From: Parasphingorhabdus sp.
GTDB lineage: Bacteria; Pseudomonadota; Alphaproteobacteria; Sphingomonadales; Sphingomonadaceae
DNA length: 64,000 bases
Reading direction: 5' to 3'
Assembly: GCA_030373505.1 (NCBI GenBank)
Contig: JAUCYS010000009.1
Coordinates: forward strand, 1 to 64,000
Positions within the stretch are counted from its first letter, which is position 1; each line of letters opens with the position of its first letter. Under the pieces are notes generated by a model. It was not told where the DNA came from. It made no database searches and saw only the letters and a list, made by a program, of their open reading frames with translations. Below are positions 54,750 through 63,446 of this stretch, one piece after another. The position numbers and the translations under genes were made by a program.

Positions 54750-57101
54750 CTAGAGCGTGGCGGCCTCGATCTCCTCGCGCAACGAGGCGATCAGCGGCGC
54801 TATCCGGGTCAGCCGCGGCTCCTCCTCATCGACGATCTTGCGGAAGATGATTTTCTTGAAACCCAGGATCGTTTCGTCGCCGGGCCGCTTCGACAGGGGC
54901 AGGGTGGAGAACAGAATGTCGATCATCCGCTCCGCGCCGTGCAGCCGACCCCAGAGATAGTCATTCTCACGGTAGCTGCGGCTGAAAAAGGCTCCGAAGT
55001 TGTTGAATTCAATGCCTTTTAAGGTCGCTGCCACACCGCCCTTGCGGATCGTGCGGGCGTCCTCCGGAGAGATGCGGTCGACCTTGATCGGATCGAACTC
55101 GTCCAGCCCCTCGCCCTGCAGCAGCGGCAGAGTGGCGATGTCGTAAAAGGGAAAGCCGAGAAAGGCGAGCAGCATCGACCGCTTCTCCGCCTTCGGGATC
55201 ACCGCCAGCGCCGCGGCCAGCTTGGCATCGACAATCGCGTCGGCCGCCGTCAGGTCGCGGGTCCGGGCGAGCGCATCCAGCACCGCCCCAGGCTGCGTGT
55301 CCGCCATTTCGGCAAGGGCAGCGAAATCATCCCCGAGATAGTCGATCGTCTCGCGCTCGATATAGAGCGACAGGCAATCATAGACGACGTCATGCATGCC
55401 TTCCATCGCCTCATAGTCGGCAGGATCGGCGCGGTCGAGATCCTCCGCCAGCTGCCGCGCGAGGAAGCGCAGGCGGCGCACCCGGAAGCCCAGATCATGC
55501 TGGCGAAAAAACTCTGCGGCCTGCTTGGTCGGCCCGCCGCTCTTAAGACTGATATTGTCGAGACCGAGCCGTCGTATCTCGACCCACAGCGCATCGCGCA
55601 GTCCAGGATGATTGTGCGCGTTGGGGTCGGCCTTGGCCCGCCGCACGGTATTCGCAATATCCTCGACCACCGTCGCCAGCCGGAGATGCCCGTAGGCGCT
55701 GTACGAAAAGCCGGAGAGCTTCGCTGCCTTGTCGCGCGACTTGCGCCGCCAGGCAGCGACCCGCACCGCCGTCGGCCGGTCGAGAAAGAAGGTCCGCCCG
55801 AACAGGCTTTCGACATGCTGCTCGACCTCGCCACGCAGATTTTCGGTGATCAGCCGCATCTGGGTGATCCGGTTCGACCGCCCGGCGATCGCATTGAGAC
55901 TGTCGCGGATCGGCTGTTCCCGCGGAATATTCGAAATTGCCCCAAAAATCGTCGAGAAAAAGCCGGGCAGCGCTTCGTCTTCGGCTTCCTGAGCGGCCTG
56001 CAGACGCTGCATCGCCCGGTCGCTCTTCGCCACGTCAAGATCGGGGCGCGGGTCGATATAGACAAAACGCCGGTCTACCTGCCGCTTGGCCGGCCGGTTT
56101 TTCAGCGCCTCGATAGCCTGGGCAAAGGGCGCATTGGCAAGCACCGACCCATCGATCAGCACCGTGTCCTCGGCCGTCCCGGCGTGAAACTGGCTGGGCA
56201 GCACACGCTTCAGAAAAGCATTCCGCCCCTCCCAGACATAGTCGCGGTCGGCGAGCAGTTCGTCCAGTTCCCGCACCGTGAAGGGCGGAAAGGCGCCGGG
56301 AAAGCTGGCGGTGGCGCGACCGGCAAAGGTCAATGAAGCCGGATCGGCAATCGCGTCGCCCCTTTTGCCGCGCGTCGAGAAACCGATGGTGATCCGATGC
56401 TCCATCTCGAAAGCTTCCGGCGGACTGTGCAGTTGCAGCTTCTCCGGATGGCCGACAAAATCGGTCACCGTCACAAACAGGTCGAGCGGCTGGCCCGGCG
56501 GCAGCAGACGGGGCCCGCGCTCGGTCGCCCGGACGGCGGCCAGCGCATCCCAGATCAGGCCGCTGAACACCTTGCCGCCGAAGGGCGGCGCAAACCAGCG
56601 GGCGCGGACAAAGCGCGACAGCTTCATCTTGACCTCTTCGCGGGCTTCCTTTGACACCGTCTGTTCGACCGCACCGCCCTTGCGGCCCAGCGCCATCCAG
56701 GCAATCGGTTCGGCCCAGAATTTGGAAAAGCGCGACAGCGGCCGTGCATCGGGATCGAGCAGCTTGTCGACATCGGCGGTGTCGAGCCACAGGTCGGTCA
56801 GCGGATCGAGCGACTGGCCAGAAAGAATGGCCTGCGCCAGAAATATCCCGTTGATCCCGCCGGCACTGGCCCCGGCAATGATATCCGGCAGCACGCGCAG
56901 TCGGGTCCCGGTTTCCCGCTCGAGCCATTGCAATATATCATAATAGATGCCCCGGCTGCACTGGTCGACCCGCAGCCCGTCATGAAAATCCCGGCTCGCC
57001 TGTGCTACCTTCCAGATTTCCTTGGTAATGCCATGCATATAGATGGCGAGACTGACACCGCCATAGCAGATCAAGGCCAGTCTGAGTTCTTTCTGCCGCA
57101 T
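54750..57101 (-). CDS. Patatin-like phospholipase-domain protein, large
   Basis: 783 residues. The N-terminal half is a patatin domain: LRLALICYGGVSLAIYMHGI, the nucleophile elbow GASAGGINGIFLAQA (G-x-S-x-G), and the catalytic Asp in VLIDGSVLANAPFAQAI, about 270 residues later. The C-terminal ~400 residues are mostly helical, resembling DUF3376-type extensions of patatin-like proteins. It probably hydrolyses acyl esters of lipids, cytoplasmic or membrane-peripheral; no signal peptide is seen. Its substrate and any effector role are unknown. Confidence 0.87.
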   Translation of the reverse strand: MRQKELRLALICYGGVSLAIYMHGITKEIWKVAQASRDFHDGLRVDQCSRGIYYDILQWLERETGTRLRVLPDIIAGASAGGINGIFLAQAILSGQSLDPLTDLWLDTADVDKLLDPDARPLSRFSKFWAEPIAWMALGRKGGAVEQTVSKEAREEVKMKLSRFVRARWFAPPFGGKVFSGLIWDALAAVRATERGPRLLPPGQPLDLFVTVTDFVGHPEKLQLHSPPEAFEMEHRITIGFSTRGKRGDAIADPASLTFAGRATASFPGAFPPFTVRELDELLADRDYVWEGRNAFLKRVLPSQFHAGTAEDTVLIDGSVLANAPFAQAIEALKNRPAKRQVDRRFVYIDPRPDLDVAKSDRAMQRLQAAQEAEDEALPGFFSTIFGAISNIPREQPIRDSLNAIAGRSNRITQMRLITENLRGEVEQHVESLFGRTFFLDRPTAVRVAAWRRKSRDKAAKLSGFSYSAYGHLRLATVVEDIANTVRRAKADPNAHNHPGLRDALWVEIRRLGLDNISLKSGGPTKQAAEFFRQHDLGFRVRRLRFLARQLAEDLDRADPADYEAMEGMHDVVYDCLSLYIERETIDYLGDDFAALAEMADTQPGAVLDALARTRDLTAADAIVDAKLAAALAVIPKAEKRSMLLAFLGFPFYDIATLPLLQGEGLDEFDPIKVDRISPEDARTIRKGGVAATLKGIEFNNFGAFFSRSYRENDYLWGRLHGAERMIDILFSTLPLSKRPGDETILGFKKIIFRKIVDEEEPRLTRIAPLIASLREEIEAATL

Positions 57102-57391
57102 ATCCTTTTACCTACAGGATGGCAGGCCGGGTGCAAGCGGGAATGCGCCGCCAGGCACCGTGCCCCGACCTCAGGCCACCACCCCGGCAACCAGGGCGGG
57201 CTGTCTGGAAGACACCATTGCTTTCAAAAGCGGCTTTCCTACACCAGCGCTGCTCTGCTAAAAGACGCAAATGATCCGGTCGCAGCGCCTTCAATACAAT
57301 CCTGAATTGACCCCAGCAGGCCCAAACTCGAGCCGGAAGCTTTTTCTCTCTTAGGGGGTGTGACCCGTGTGACCCTGTTTAAATTTCTGGC

Positions 57392-57406
57392 GTTCCTTTT
57401 TTGTTC
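57392..57406 (+). promoter_or_regulatory. LexA-box-like site upstream of radA
   Basis: GTTC at 57392-57395, seven bases, then GTTC at 57403-57406: the alphaproteobacterial SOS box pattern GTTCN7GTTC. It ends 15 bases before the radA start codon. The rest of the 320-base gap (57102-57421) shows no gene. Confidence 0.5.
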
Positions 57407-57421
57407 TGCTAAATAAATTCC

Positions 57422-58786
57422 ATGGCCAAACCGAAAAGAAAATATGTCTGTCAGAATTGCGGCTCGATCGCGCATCGCTGGGAAGGGCAGTGCGCCGACT
57501 GTGGCGAGTGGAACACTCTCGTCGAAGAAGCCGGCGAGACCGTCTTTGCGTCCAAGCATAATCTGCAGAGCGGCGGCCGCGAAGTGCGGCTGGTCGGGCT
57601 CGACAGCGAGATTGCACTGCCCGAGCGTAAAAAGACCGGTCTTGCCGAATTTGACCGCGCCGTCGGCGGGGGACTGGTGGCGGGTTCCGCGACCTTGATG
57701 GGCGGCGATCCGGGAATCGGCAAATCCACCCTGCTCCTGCAGGTGTCGGCGCGGCTGGCAGAGGCGGGCTTGTCGGTGGCCTATATCTCAGGCGAGGAAG
57801 CGGCCGACCAGGTCCGCCTGCGGGCGCGACGGCTGGGATTGGGCAAGGCTCCCGTGAAACTGGCCTCGGCGACCTCGGTTCGCGATATTTTGACCACTCT
57901 GGGCCGCGATGCGCCGGATTTTGTCGTGATCGATTCGATCCAGACCATGCACAGCGATCTGATCGAAGGCGCGCCGGGTACGGTCAGCCAGGTGCGTGCC
58001 TCGGCGCAGGAGATCATCAAATTCGCCAAGGAACATGGCACGATGGTGATGCTCGTCGGTCATGTCACCAAGGACGGCAATATCGCCGGGCCGCGCGTGC
58101 TCGAACATATGGTCGACACGGTGATGAGCTTCGAGGGCGAACGCAGCCATCAATATCGCATCCTCCGGTCGATCAAGAACCGGTTCGGCGGGACGGATGA
58201 AATTGGCGTTTTTGCGATGGAAGAATCGGGTCTGACAGAAGTGTCCAATCCTTCTGCCCTGTTCCTCACCGACCGCAGCGAAGAAGTTACCGGGGCGACG
58301 GTATTTCCGGCACTCGAAGGAACAAGGCCGGTGCTGGTCGAGATTCAGGCGCTGACGGTGCGACTGGCGAGTGGAGCGACTCCACGCCGTTCGGTGGTTG
58401 GCTGGGACAGTTCCCGCTTGGCGATGATCCTCGCTGTGCTGGAAGCACGCTGTGGCCTCAGCTTCTCCGGCGCGGAAGTCTATCTCAATGTTGCCGGGGG
58501 CTATCGGCTCACCGATCCCGCTGCCGATCTGGCCGTGGCGGCTGCGCTGATTTCAGCCCATGCCGAACGTCCGATGCCCAGCGACGCCGTAATCTTTGGC
58601 GAAATCGCGCTGTCTGGAGAGATACGCCCGGTCGCGCGCACGCCGCTGCGCTTGAAGGAAGCATCCAAGCTTGGTTTCAGCAGCGCGCTGCTGCCCGCAT
58701 CCGGCGAAAAGACGGGGGGCAGCATGAAACAACTGCAATTCGCCAAACTCGCCAATCTCGTTGACCATATGCTCGACCGTGACTAG
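57422..58786 (+). CDS. radA: DNA repair protein RadA (Sms)
   Basis: 454 residues, standard. The N-terminal C4 zinc finger is CQNCGSIAHRWEGQCADC; Walker A is GGDPGIGKST; the RadA-specific KNRFG motif is in SIKNRFGGTDEIGVFAMEES; and the Lon-like C-terminal domain follows (SGATPRRSVVGWDSSRLAMI). RadA helps branch migration of recombination intermediates together with RecA. A GTTCN7GTTC site lies just upstream. It is followed 9 bases later by cvpA, the usual sphingomonad order. Confidence 0.96.
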   Translation: MAKPKRKYVCQNCGSIAHRWEGQCADCGEWNTLVEEAGETVFASKHNLQSGGREVRLVGLDSEIALPERKKTGLAEFDRAVGGGLVAGSATLMGGDPGIGKSTLLLQVSARLAEAGLSVAYISGEEAADQVRLRARRLGLGKAPVKLASATSVRDILTTLGRDAPDFVVIDSIQTMHSDLIEGAPGTVSQVRASAQEIIKFAKEHGTMVMLVGHVTKDGNIAGPRVLEHMVDTVMSFEGERSHQYRILRSIKNRFGGTDEIGVFAMEESGLTEVSNPSALFLTDRSEEVTGATVFPALEGTRPVLVEIQALTVRLASGATPRRSVVGWDSSRLAMILAVLEARCGLSFSGAEVYLNVAGGYRLTDPAADLAVAAALISAHAERPMPSDAVIFGEIALSGEIRPVARTPLRLKEASKLGFSSALLPASGEKTGGSMKQLQFAKLANLVDHMLDRD

Positions 58787-58795
58787 CTAGACGCG

Positions 58796-59320
58796 ATGAC
58801 CGGTCTTGATATTTTTGTGCTGATTTTAATGGGCGGGGCTGCGGTCCTCGGCTTTCTGCGCGGGTTTGTCCAGGAAGCGCTGGCGCTGATGGCCTGGATC
58901 CTGGTCGTTCTTGCCGTAAGGGCGCTGCATACGCCGATCACGGATCGACTGATCGACCCGGTCGGCAGCGATAGCGGCGCTTCGGTGCTGGCCTTCGCCT
59001 CGATCGTCATCGTTACCTACGCGCTGGGCCGATGGATCGCTCGATCAATCGGCGCGCGCTCGCGCAAATCCGTCCTCGGTCCGGTCGACCGCGTGCTCGG
59101 CTTTGGCTTTGGCATGGTCAAGGGCCTGATCGGGGCAACCCTGCTCTATTTGCTGGTGGTTCTGGTTTACGACACCATCTACGGGGCGAAAGAACCCCGG
59201 CCGGAATGGCTCGCTGTATCCCGTACCTACCCGCTTCTCAACGCAAGCGGCAAGGCCATGGTGGATTTTGTCCAGGAGCAGCGGCAGGCGACCGATGATG
59301 AATCGGGGTCCGCCCAGTGA
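58796..59320 (+). CDS. cvpA: CvpA-family membrane protein
   Basis: 174 residues with four predicted membrane segments (about 5-25, 30-48, 62-82, 105-130). The CvpA pattern TGLDIFVLILMGGAAVLGFL, RGFVQEALALMAWILVVLAV and RVLGFGFGMVKGLIGATLLY is clear. The family is named for colicin V production but its cellular role is unsettled. The stop overlaps the GTG of the next gene (GTGA), indicating coupling. Confidence 0.88.
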   Translation: MTGLDIFVLILMGGAAVLGFLRGFVQEALALMAWILVVLAVRALHTPITDRLIDPVGSDSGASVLAFASIVIVTYALGRWIARSIGARSRKSVLGPVDRVLGFGFGMVKGLIGATLLYLLVVLVYDTIYGAKEPRPEWLAVSRTYPLLNASGKAMVDFVQEQRQATDDESGSAQ

Positions 59321-59754
59321 GCGCTGCCCTCTATACGCGCGAGATCCTGCGTCTCGCGGTGTCGATCCCGCATCAGCAACGGCTGGACAATCCGGATGGT
59401 AGCGCAGAACTGCGCTCCCGGACGTGCGGCAGCAAAGTTGCGGCAGATGTGACCCTGACCGATACCGGTGTGCTGAAAGATTTGGGTCTGGAAATAAACG
59501 CCTGTGCGGTGGGGCAGGCCTCGGCGGCGATATTGGCCGGACAGGCTGTCGGAAAATCGGTCGCCGCCATAGAAAGCACCAGGTCCCGTCTTGCGGCATT
59601 TCTGGATGGCACGGCCGAAACGCCCGGAGACTGGCCGGATATGGACAAGTTGATAGCAGCCCGCAACCACACGGGCCGCCATGCGGCGATATTGCTTCCC
59701 TATGACACGGTGATCGCGGCCTTTGCAGACGCCGCCCGGCAAGAGGCGGTCTGA
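59317..59754 (+). CDS. NifU/IscU-like iron-sulfur scaffold homologue, third cysteine missing
   Basis: 145 residues starting with GTG at 59317, overlapping the cvpA stop. The NifU N-terminal/IscU fold is recognisable, with Cys37 in RTCGSK and Cys63 in INACAVGQASAAIL. At the position of the third cluster cysteine (Cys106 in IscU) the sequence reads RNHTGRHAAILLPYD, with no cysteine. So it is unlikely to hold a standard [2Fe-2S] cluster with three Cys. It is conserved in position beside radA-cvpA and the CPA2 antiporter in sphingomonads, as far as I recall; its role is unknown. Confidence 0.78.
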   Translation: MSAALYTREILRLAVSIPHQQRLDNPDGSAELRSRTCGSKVAADVTLTDTGVLKDLGLEINACAVGQASAAILAGQAVGKSVAAIESTRSRLAAFLDGTAETPGDWPDMDKLIAARNHTGRHAAILLPYDTVIAAFADAARQEAV

Positions 59755-59775
59755 ACGATGGAAGAAGGCACCCAT

Positions 59776-61524
59776 ATGGCCGACCTGCTGCTGGGCGGTT
59801 TTGTCATGCTCGGCGCGGCCCTCGTGATGGTGCTGGTGTTCCGGCGGTTCGGCATCGGTGCAGTGCTTGGCTATCTGATTGCCGGCGTGCTGATCGGTCC
59901 GCAGGGTTTCCAGTTGATCAGCAATGCCGGCACCATCCTCGAGTTTTCCGAGATAGGTATCATCCTGCTGCTGTTCATCGTCGGGCTGGAACTTGCGCCG
60001 GCCCGGCTGATGCGTTTGCGCCAGGCGATCTTCGGCCTTGGATTGAGTCAGGTTGTGCTCTGCGGCATCGCGCTATTCTTGCTGATCATGGCGACAACCA
60101 ATTTCACGCTCGCCGCTTCGATCGCCATTGGCCTGCCACTGGCGCTGTCCTCCACGGCCCAGGTCCTGCCTATGCTGCAATCGTCCGGCCGGCTCAACAC
60201 GCCGACCGGCGAAAAAGCCTTCTCCATCCTGTTGTTTCAGGATCTGTCGATCATCCCGCTGCTGACCATCATCGCAGCGCTGTCGCGAGCGCCTGAAGAT
60301 ATTGGTGGTGACCCTGGCTGGCTGACCGCCGTATATGCCGTCCTTGCCATCGGCGGCCTTATCGCCGTCGGCCGATATCTCCTGCAGCCGCTGCTCAAGG
60401 TTATCGGCAGAATCGCCGAGCGGGAACTGTTCATTGTCGCCGGTCTGGTAGCGATTCTGGGCGGAGCGACCCTGATGGAATTTATCGGGCTTTCTCCGGC
60501 TCTGGGTGCTTTCATCGCCGGGGTCATGCTGGCCAACTCGCCCTACCGCCACGAGCTTGAAGCCGACATCGACCCGTTCCGATCATTGCTGCTCGGCTTC
60601 TTCTTCCTCGCGGTCGGCATGATGCTGGACCTGAATGTAATTGTTGAAAATCCCGGTTTCGTGCTGGGCGCAGCGGTCGCACTGGTCACCGTAAAGATCG
60701 CGATTATATTCGGGCTGGGCAAGCTGTTCGGCATGGAAACCTATCCGGCTCTGGCAATGGGCATGTTGCTCAGCCAGGGCGGGGAATTTGGTTTTGTGCT
60801 GTTTGCCGAGGCCGAGAAGGCGCTGCTGATCGAACCGGAAGCAAGCAGTCTGTTCAGCGCCATCATCACCCTGTCGATGGCAAGCACTCCCTTCCTGATG
60901 TTGCTTGCAGGCCGGTTCAGCAACCGCCCGCCCAAATCATCTGCCAAACTCGACGATCCGGGCAAGGCCGACCGGGCATCAGTCATCGTTGTCGGGCAGG
61001 GCCGATTTGGTCAGACCGTGGCGCAAGTGCTGATGGCTGCAAAAATCCCGCTGACGCTGATCGATATCAATCCCGAGCAGATTGATATTCACCAGCAATT
61101 CGGCGCCAAAGTATTCTACGGGGACGGCACAAGGGTGGACCTGTTGCGCCGCGCCGGCGCGCATGAAGCGGACGCGATTGTCTTCTGCATGGACGATCCG
61201 GACTTCGGGCCGGAACAGGCCCGCGCAATCGTTCAGTCCTTCCCTGAAACCAAGATGTTCGTAAGGGTATATGACCGCCGTCAGTTGATCGCGCTCAAGG
61301 GACTGGGAATTGTCGGGATGAAACGTGAAATGTTTGAATCGGCAATCCATCTCGCTCGCCAGACGATGTTCGCGATCGATCTGGACAGCAGGCTGATCGA
61401 AGAGGTGGACGAAGAATTCCGGCAGCGCGATTGCGATCGTCTGGAAGCGCAAATGAAGTCCGGGGGCGACATGCTGGCCGGTGCGGAGCTGAGGTTCGAA
61501 AATAATTCCGGCAGCCAATCCTGA
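59776..61524 (+). CDS. Monovalent cation:proton antiporter-2 (CPA2/Kef-type) with RCK domain
   Basis: 582 residues from the ATG at 59776, preceded by AGAAGG at 7 bases; an in-frame ATG at 59758 would add six residues and is possible. The membrane half has about twelve helices with VLGYLIAGVLIGPQGFQLIS, LALSSTAQVLPMLQSSGRLN and QGGEFGFVLFAEAE. The C-terminal TrkA-N/RCK domain starts SVIVVGQGRFGQTVAQVLM (Rossmann GxGxxG) and continues DINPEQIDIHQQFG. It exchanges K+ or Na+ for H+ and may be gated by NAD(H) or glutathione adducts. Last gene of the radA run; aroB converges on it. Confidence 0.92.
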   Translation: MADLLLGGFVMLGAALVMVLVFRRFGIGAVLGYLIAGVLIGPQGFQLISNAGTILEFSEIGIILLLFIVGLELAPARLMRLRQAIFGLGLSQVVLCGIALFLLIMATTNFTLAASIAIGLPLALSSTAQVLPMLQSSGRLNTPTGEKAFSILLFQDLSIIPLLTIIAALSRAPEDIGGDPGWLTAVYAVLAIGGLIAVGRYLLQPLLKVIGRIAERELFIVAGLVAILGGATLMEFIGLSPALGAFIAGVMLANSPYRHELEADIDPFRSLLLGFFFLAVGMMLDLNVIVENPGFVLGAAVALVTVKIAIIFGLGKLFGMETYPALAMGMLLSQGGEFGFVLFAEAEKALLIEPEASSLFSAIITLSMASTPFLMLLAGRFSNRPPKSSAKLDDPGKADRASVIVVGQGRFGQTVAQVLMAAKIPLTLIDINPEQIDIHQQFGAKVFYGDGTRVDLLRRAGAHEADAIVFCMDDPDFGPEQARAIVQSFPETKMFVRVYDRRQLIALKGLGIVGMKREMFESAIHLARQTMFAIDLDSRLIEEVDEEFRQRDCDRLEAQMKSGGDMLAGAELRFENNSGSQS

Positions 61525-61545
61525 GCTTCGATTTGCCTACTATGG

Positions 61546-62646
61546 CTAGGCCGACTCATCGAGAAATGCCGCGACATCGGCCAGATCGACATCCTTGGCC
61601 AGGAACGACTGTCCTATCCCGTTCGCCAGCAAGAAGGGCAGGGTTCCGCCGCTCATTTTCTTGTCGTGCATCATATGGTCAACCAGTCGCGCTCCCGACG
61701 CCTGCACCGAGGCGCTTGCGAGGCTATGGGGCAGGCCGACCGCTTTGAGATGGGCTGCTACCCGCTCCGCATCCGCCGCATCGCAATGCCCGCGGCGAAC
61801 CGAATAGCGAAAGGCAAGAGCCATGCCGGCGGCGACCGCTTCCCCGTGGACAAGCCGGTCCGAAAAGCCGGTCTCTGCCTCCAGCGCGTGCCCGAACGTA
61901 TGACCGAGATTGAGCAACGCGCGGCGACCGCTGAGCTCCTTCTCATCTTCGCCGACAATCAGGGCCTTGGCGCGCACGCTGTGGACAATCGCTTCGCTGA
62001 GCGCATCCGGCTCACGGTTGAGAAGCTGCTCGCTATTGGCTTCGCACCATTCAAAGAAACGGGCGTCGTTGATCAGGCCGTATTTGACGACTTCGGCATA
62101 GCCAGCCCGCAGTTCCCTGTCGGGGAGGCTGTTGAGCACGAGAGGGTCGATCAGCACGAAGCGGGGCTGGTTGAAACTGCCGATCAGATTCTTGCCCACC
62201 GAACTGTTGATCGCCGTCTTGCCGCCGACGCTGCTGTCCACCTGGGCAAGCAGGCTGGTCGGAATCTGCACGAAGTTGCAGCCGCGCTTGACGATGGCTG
62301 CGGCAAATCCGGTGAGATCACCGATCACGCCGCCGCCCAGCGCCACCAGCGTATCCGATCGCTCGGCACCTTCCGCGAGCAGCCAGTCAGTCACTCTTTC
62401 CAGCTGGCGCCAGCTCTTGCTGGCTTCGCCCGCAGGCAGGCTTTTGACGACAAGGTCGATCGCGCTTCCGGCAAAGGCGTGCTGCAATCGCGGCAGCAGA
62501 TGCGCTCCGACATGGTCATCGGTCAGCACGAAAAGCCGCTTGTTGGCCGCAAATCCCTGTAAATGCTGGGCCGCCATCTCAAGCGCGCCCGGTTCAACCA
62601 ATATGGGATAGCTCTGTTCGCCTAATTCTACTCTAATCTGGGTCAC
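61546..62646 (-). CDS. aroB: 3-dehydroquinate synthase
   Basis: 366 residues if translated from the GTG at 62646, which has GAGG 9 bases upstream within the 3' end of aroK; the two genes overlap by 14 bases. AroB landmarks: LVALGGGVIGDLTGFAAAIV, FVQIPTSLLAQVDSSVGGKT, and the zinc-binding GHTFGHALEAETGF and VHGEAVAAGM. It closes DAHP to 3-dehydroquinate in the shikimate pathway using NAD+ and Zn2+ or Co2+. The operon order aroK-aroB is widespread. Confidence 0.96.
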   Translation of the reverse strand: MTQIRVELGEQSYPILVEPGALEMAAQHLQGFAANKRLFVLTDDHVGAHLLPRLQHAFAGSAIDLVVKSLPAGEASKSWRQLERVTDWLLAEGAERSDTLVALGGGVIGDLTGFAAAIVKRGCNFVQIPTSLLAQVDSSVGGKTAINSSVGKNLIGSFNQPRFVLIDPLVLNSLPDRELRAGYAEVVKYGLINDARFFEWCEANSEQLLNREPDALSEAIVHSVRAKALIVGEDEKELSGRRALLNLGHTFGHALEAETGFSDRLVHGEAVAAGMALAFRYSVRRGHCDAADAERVAAHLKAVGLPHSLASASVQASGARLVDHMMHDKKMSGGTLPFLLANGIGQSFLAKDVDLADVAAFLDESA

Positions 62647-63217
62647 GCTGCAATGCCTCGATAATATGTTCAACGGTCGTTTCATGCGGCGAATCATTGC
62701 CCATCACATGAATATGTGCGGTGGCGTATACGGGATTCCTGACGACCGCCAATTCGGCCAGAATCTTGGCCGGATCGCCGGATTTCAGCAAGGGTCTTGT
62801 GTCTCTCCTGGCAACCCGTTTCACCAGCGTGGGCAAATCCGCGTCCAGCCAGATGGCGACGGCCTTTTCAAGAATGAGCGCGCGGGTTTCGTCGTTCATG
62901 AACGCGCCACCGCCCGTCGCGATGATCTGGCGTTTGCCATCCAAAAGCCGCGTAATCACTCGCCGTTCGCCATCCCGGAAATAGGCTTCGCCGAACCGGT
63001 CAAAAATTTCTTCAACCGTCAGGCCGGCCGCTCGCTCGATTTCTTCGTCGGCATCGACAAAATCCAGGTTCAAGCGTTTCGCCAGCCGTCGACCAACCGT
63101 CGTTTTCCCGACGCCCATCAACCCGACCAGCACGATGGACTGGTTCGGCACGAAATCTGGCGTTTCACCGGAATTTCCGCTTGAATTGTCGAAAGAGGCT
63201 TTAATGTTTTTGTCCAT
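62633..63217 (-). CDS. aroK: Shikimate kinase
   Basis: 194 residues from the ATG at 63217. A ~25-residue N-terminal extension precedes the kinase fold. Walker A is GLMGVGKTT; the shikimate-binding DADEEIERAAGLTVEEIF with Asp and Arg residues, FRDGERRVI, ATGGGAFMNDETRALI and the lid Arg region RDTRPLLKS follow. It phosphorylates shikimate to shikimate-3-phosphate. aroB overlaps its 3' end. Confidence 0.95.
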   Translation of the reverse strand: MDKNIKASFDNSSGNSGETPDFVPNQSIVLVGLMGVGKTTVGRRLAKRLNLDFVDADEEIERAAGLTVEEIFDRFGEAYFRDGERRVITRLLDGKRQIIATGGGAFMNDETRALILEKAVAIWLDADLPTLVKRVARRDTRPLLKSGDPAKILAELAVVRNPVYATAHIHVMGNDSPHETTVEHIIEALQRDPD

Positions 63218-63310
63218 TGGGGCAAAGGCTATACATCGGTTGGCCAAGGGTGCAAATTCCAATGCTGACTATGCTGTTTTTTTAACCGTTCACAAAGATT
63301 GAGTATATTG

Positions 63311-63445
63311 ATGCCGCGCCAATTGGTTTTTCTGATTTTGTTTGTCGCCATTCTGATCGGCGGAGCTCTGTTTCTGGCTTCGATGGATGTCGAACAGCCT
63401 CTGCAGCCGGTTGAAAAGCCCGTTATTGGTGACGACCTGCAATAA
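63311..63445 (+). CDS. Tiny single-pass membrane protein
   Basis: A 44-residue open frame with one hydrophobic segment at about residues 5-24 and an acidic, Pro-containing tail (MDVEQPLQPVEKPVIGDDLQ). It ends one base before the start of the next gene, so the pair look coupled. Upstream lies 93 bases shared with the divergent aroK. I recognise no named family, but a similarly placed short membrane peptide occurs in sphingomonads to my recollection. Confidence 0.6.
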   Translation: MPRQLVFLILFVAILIGGALFLASMDVEQPLQPVEKPVIGDDLQ

Positions 63446-63446
63446 A

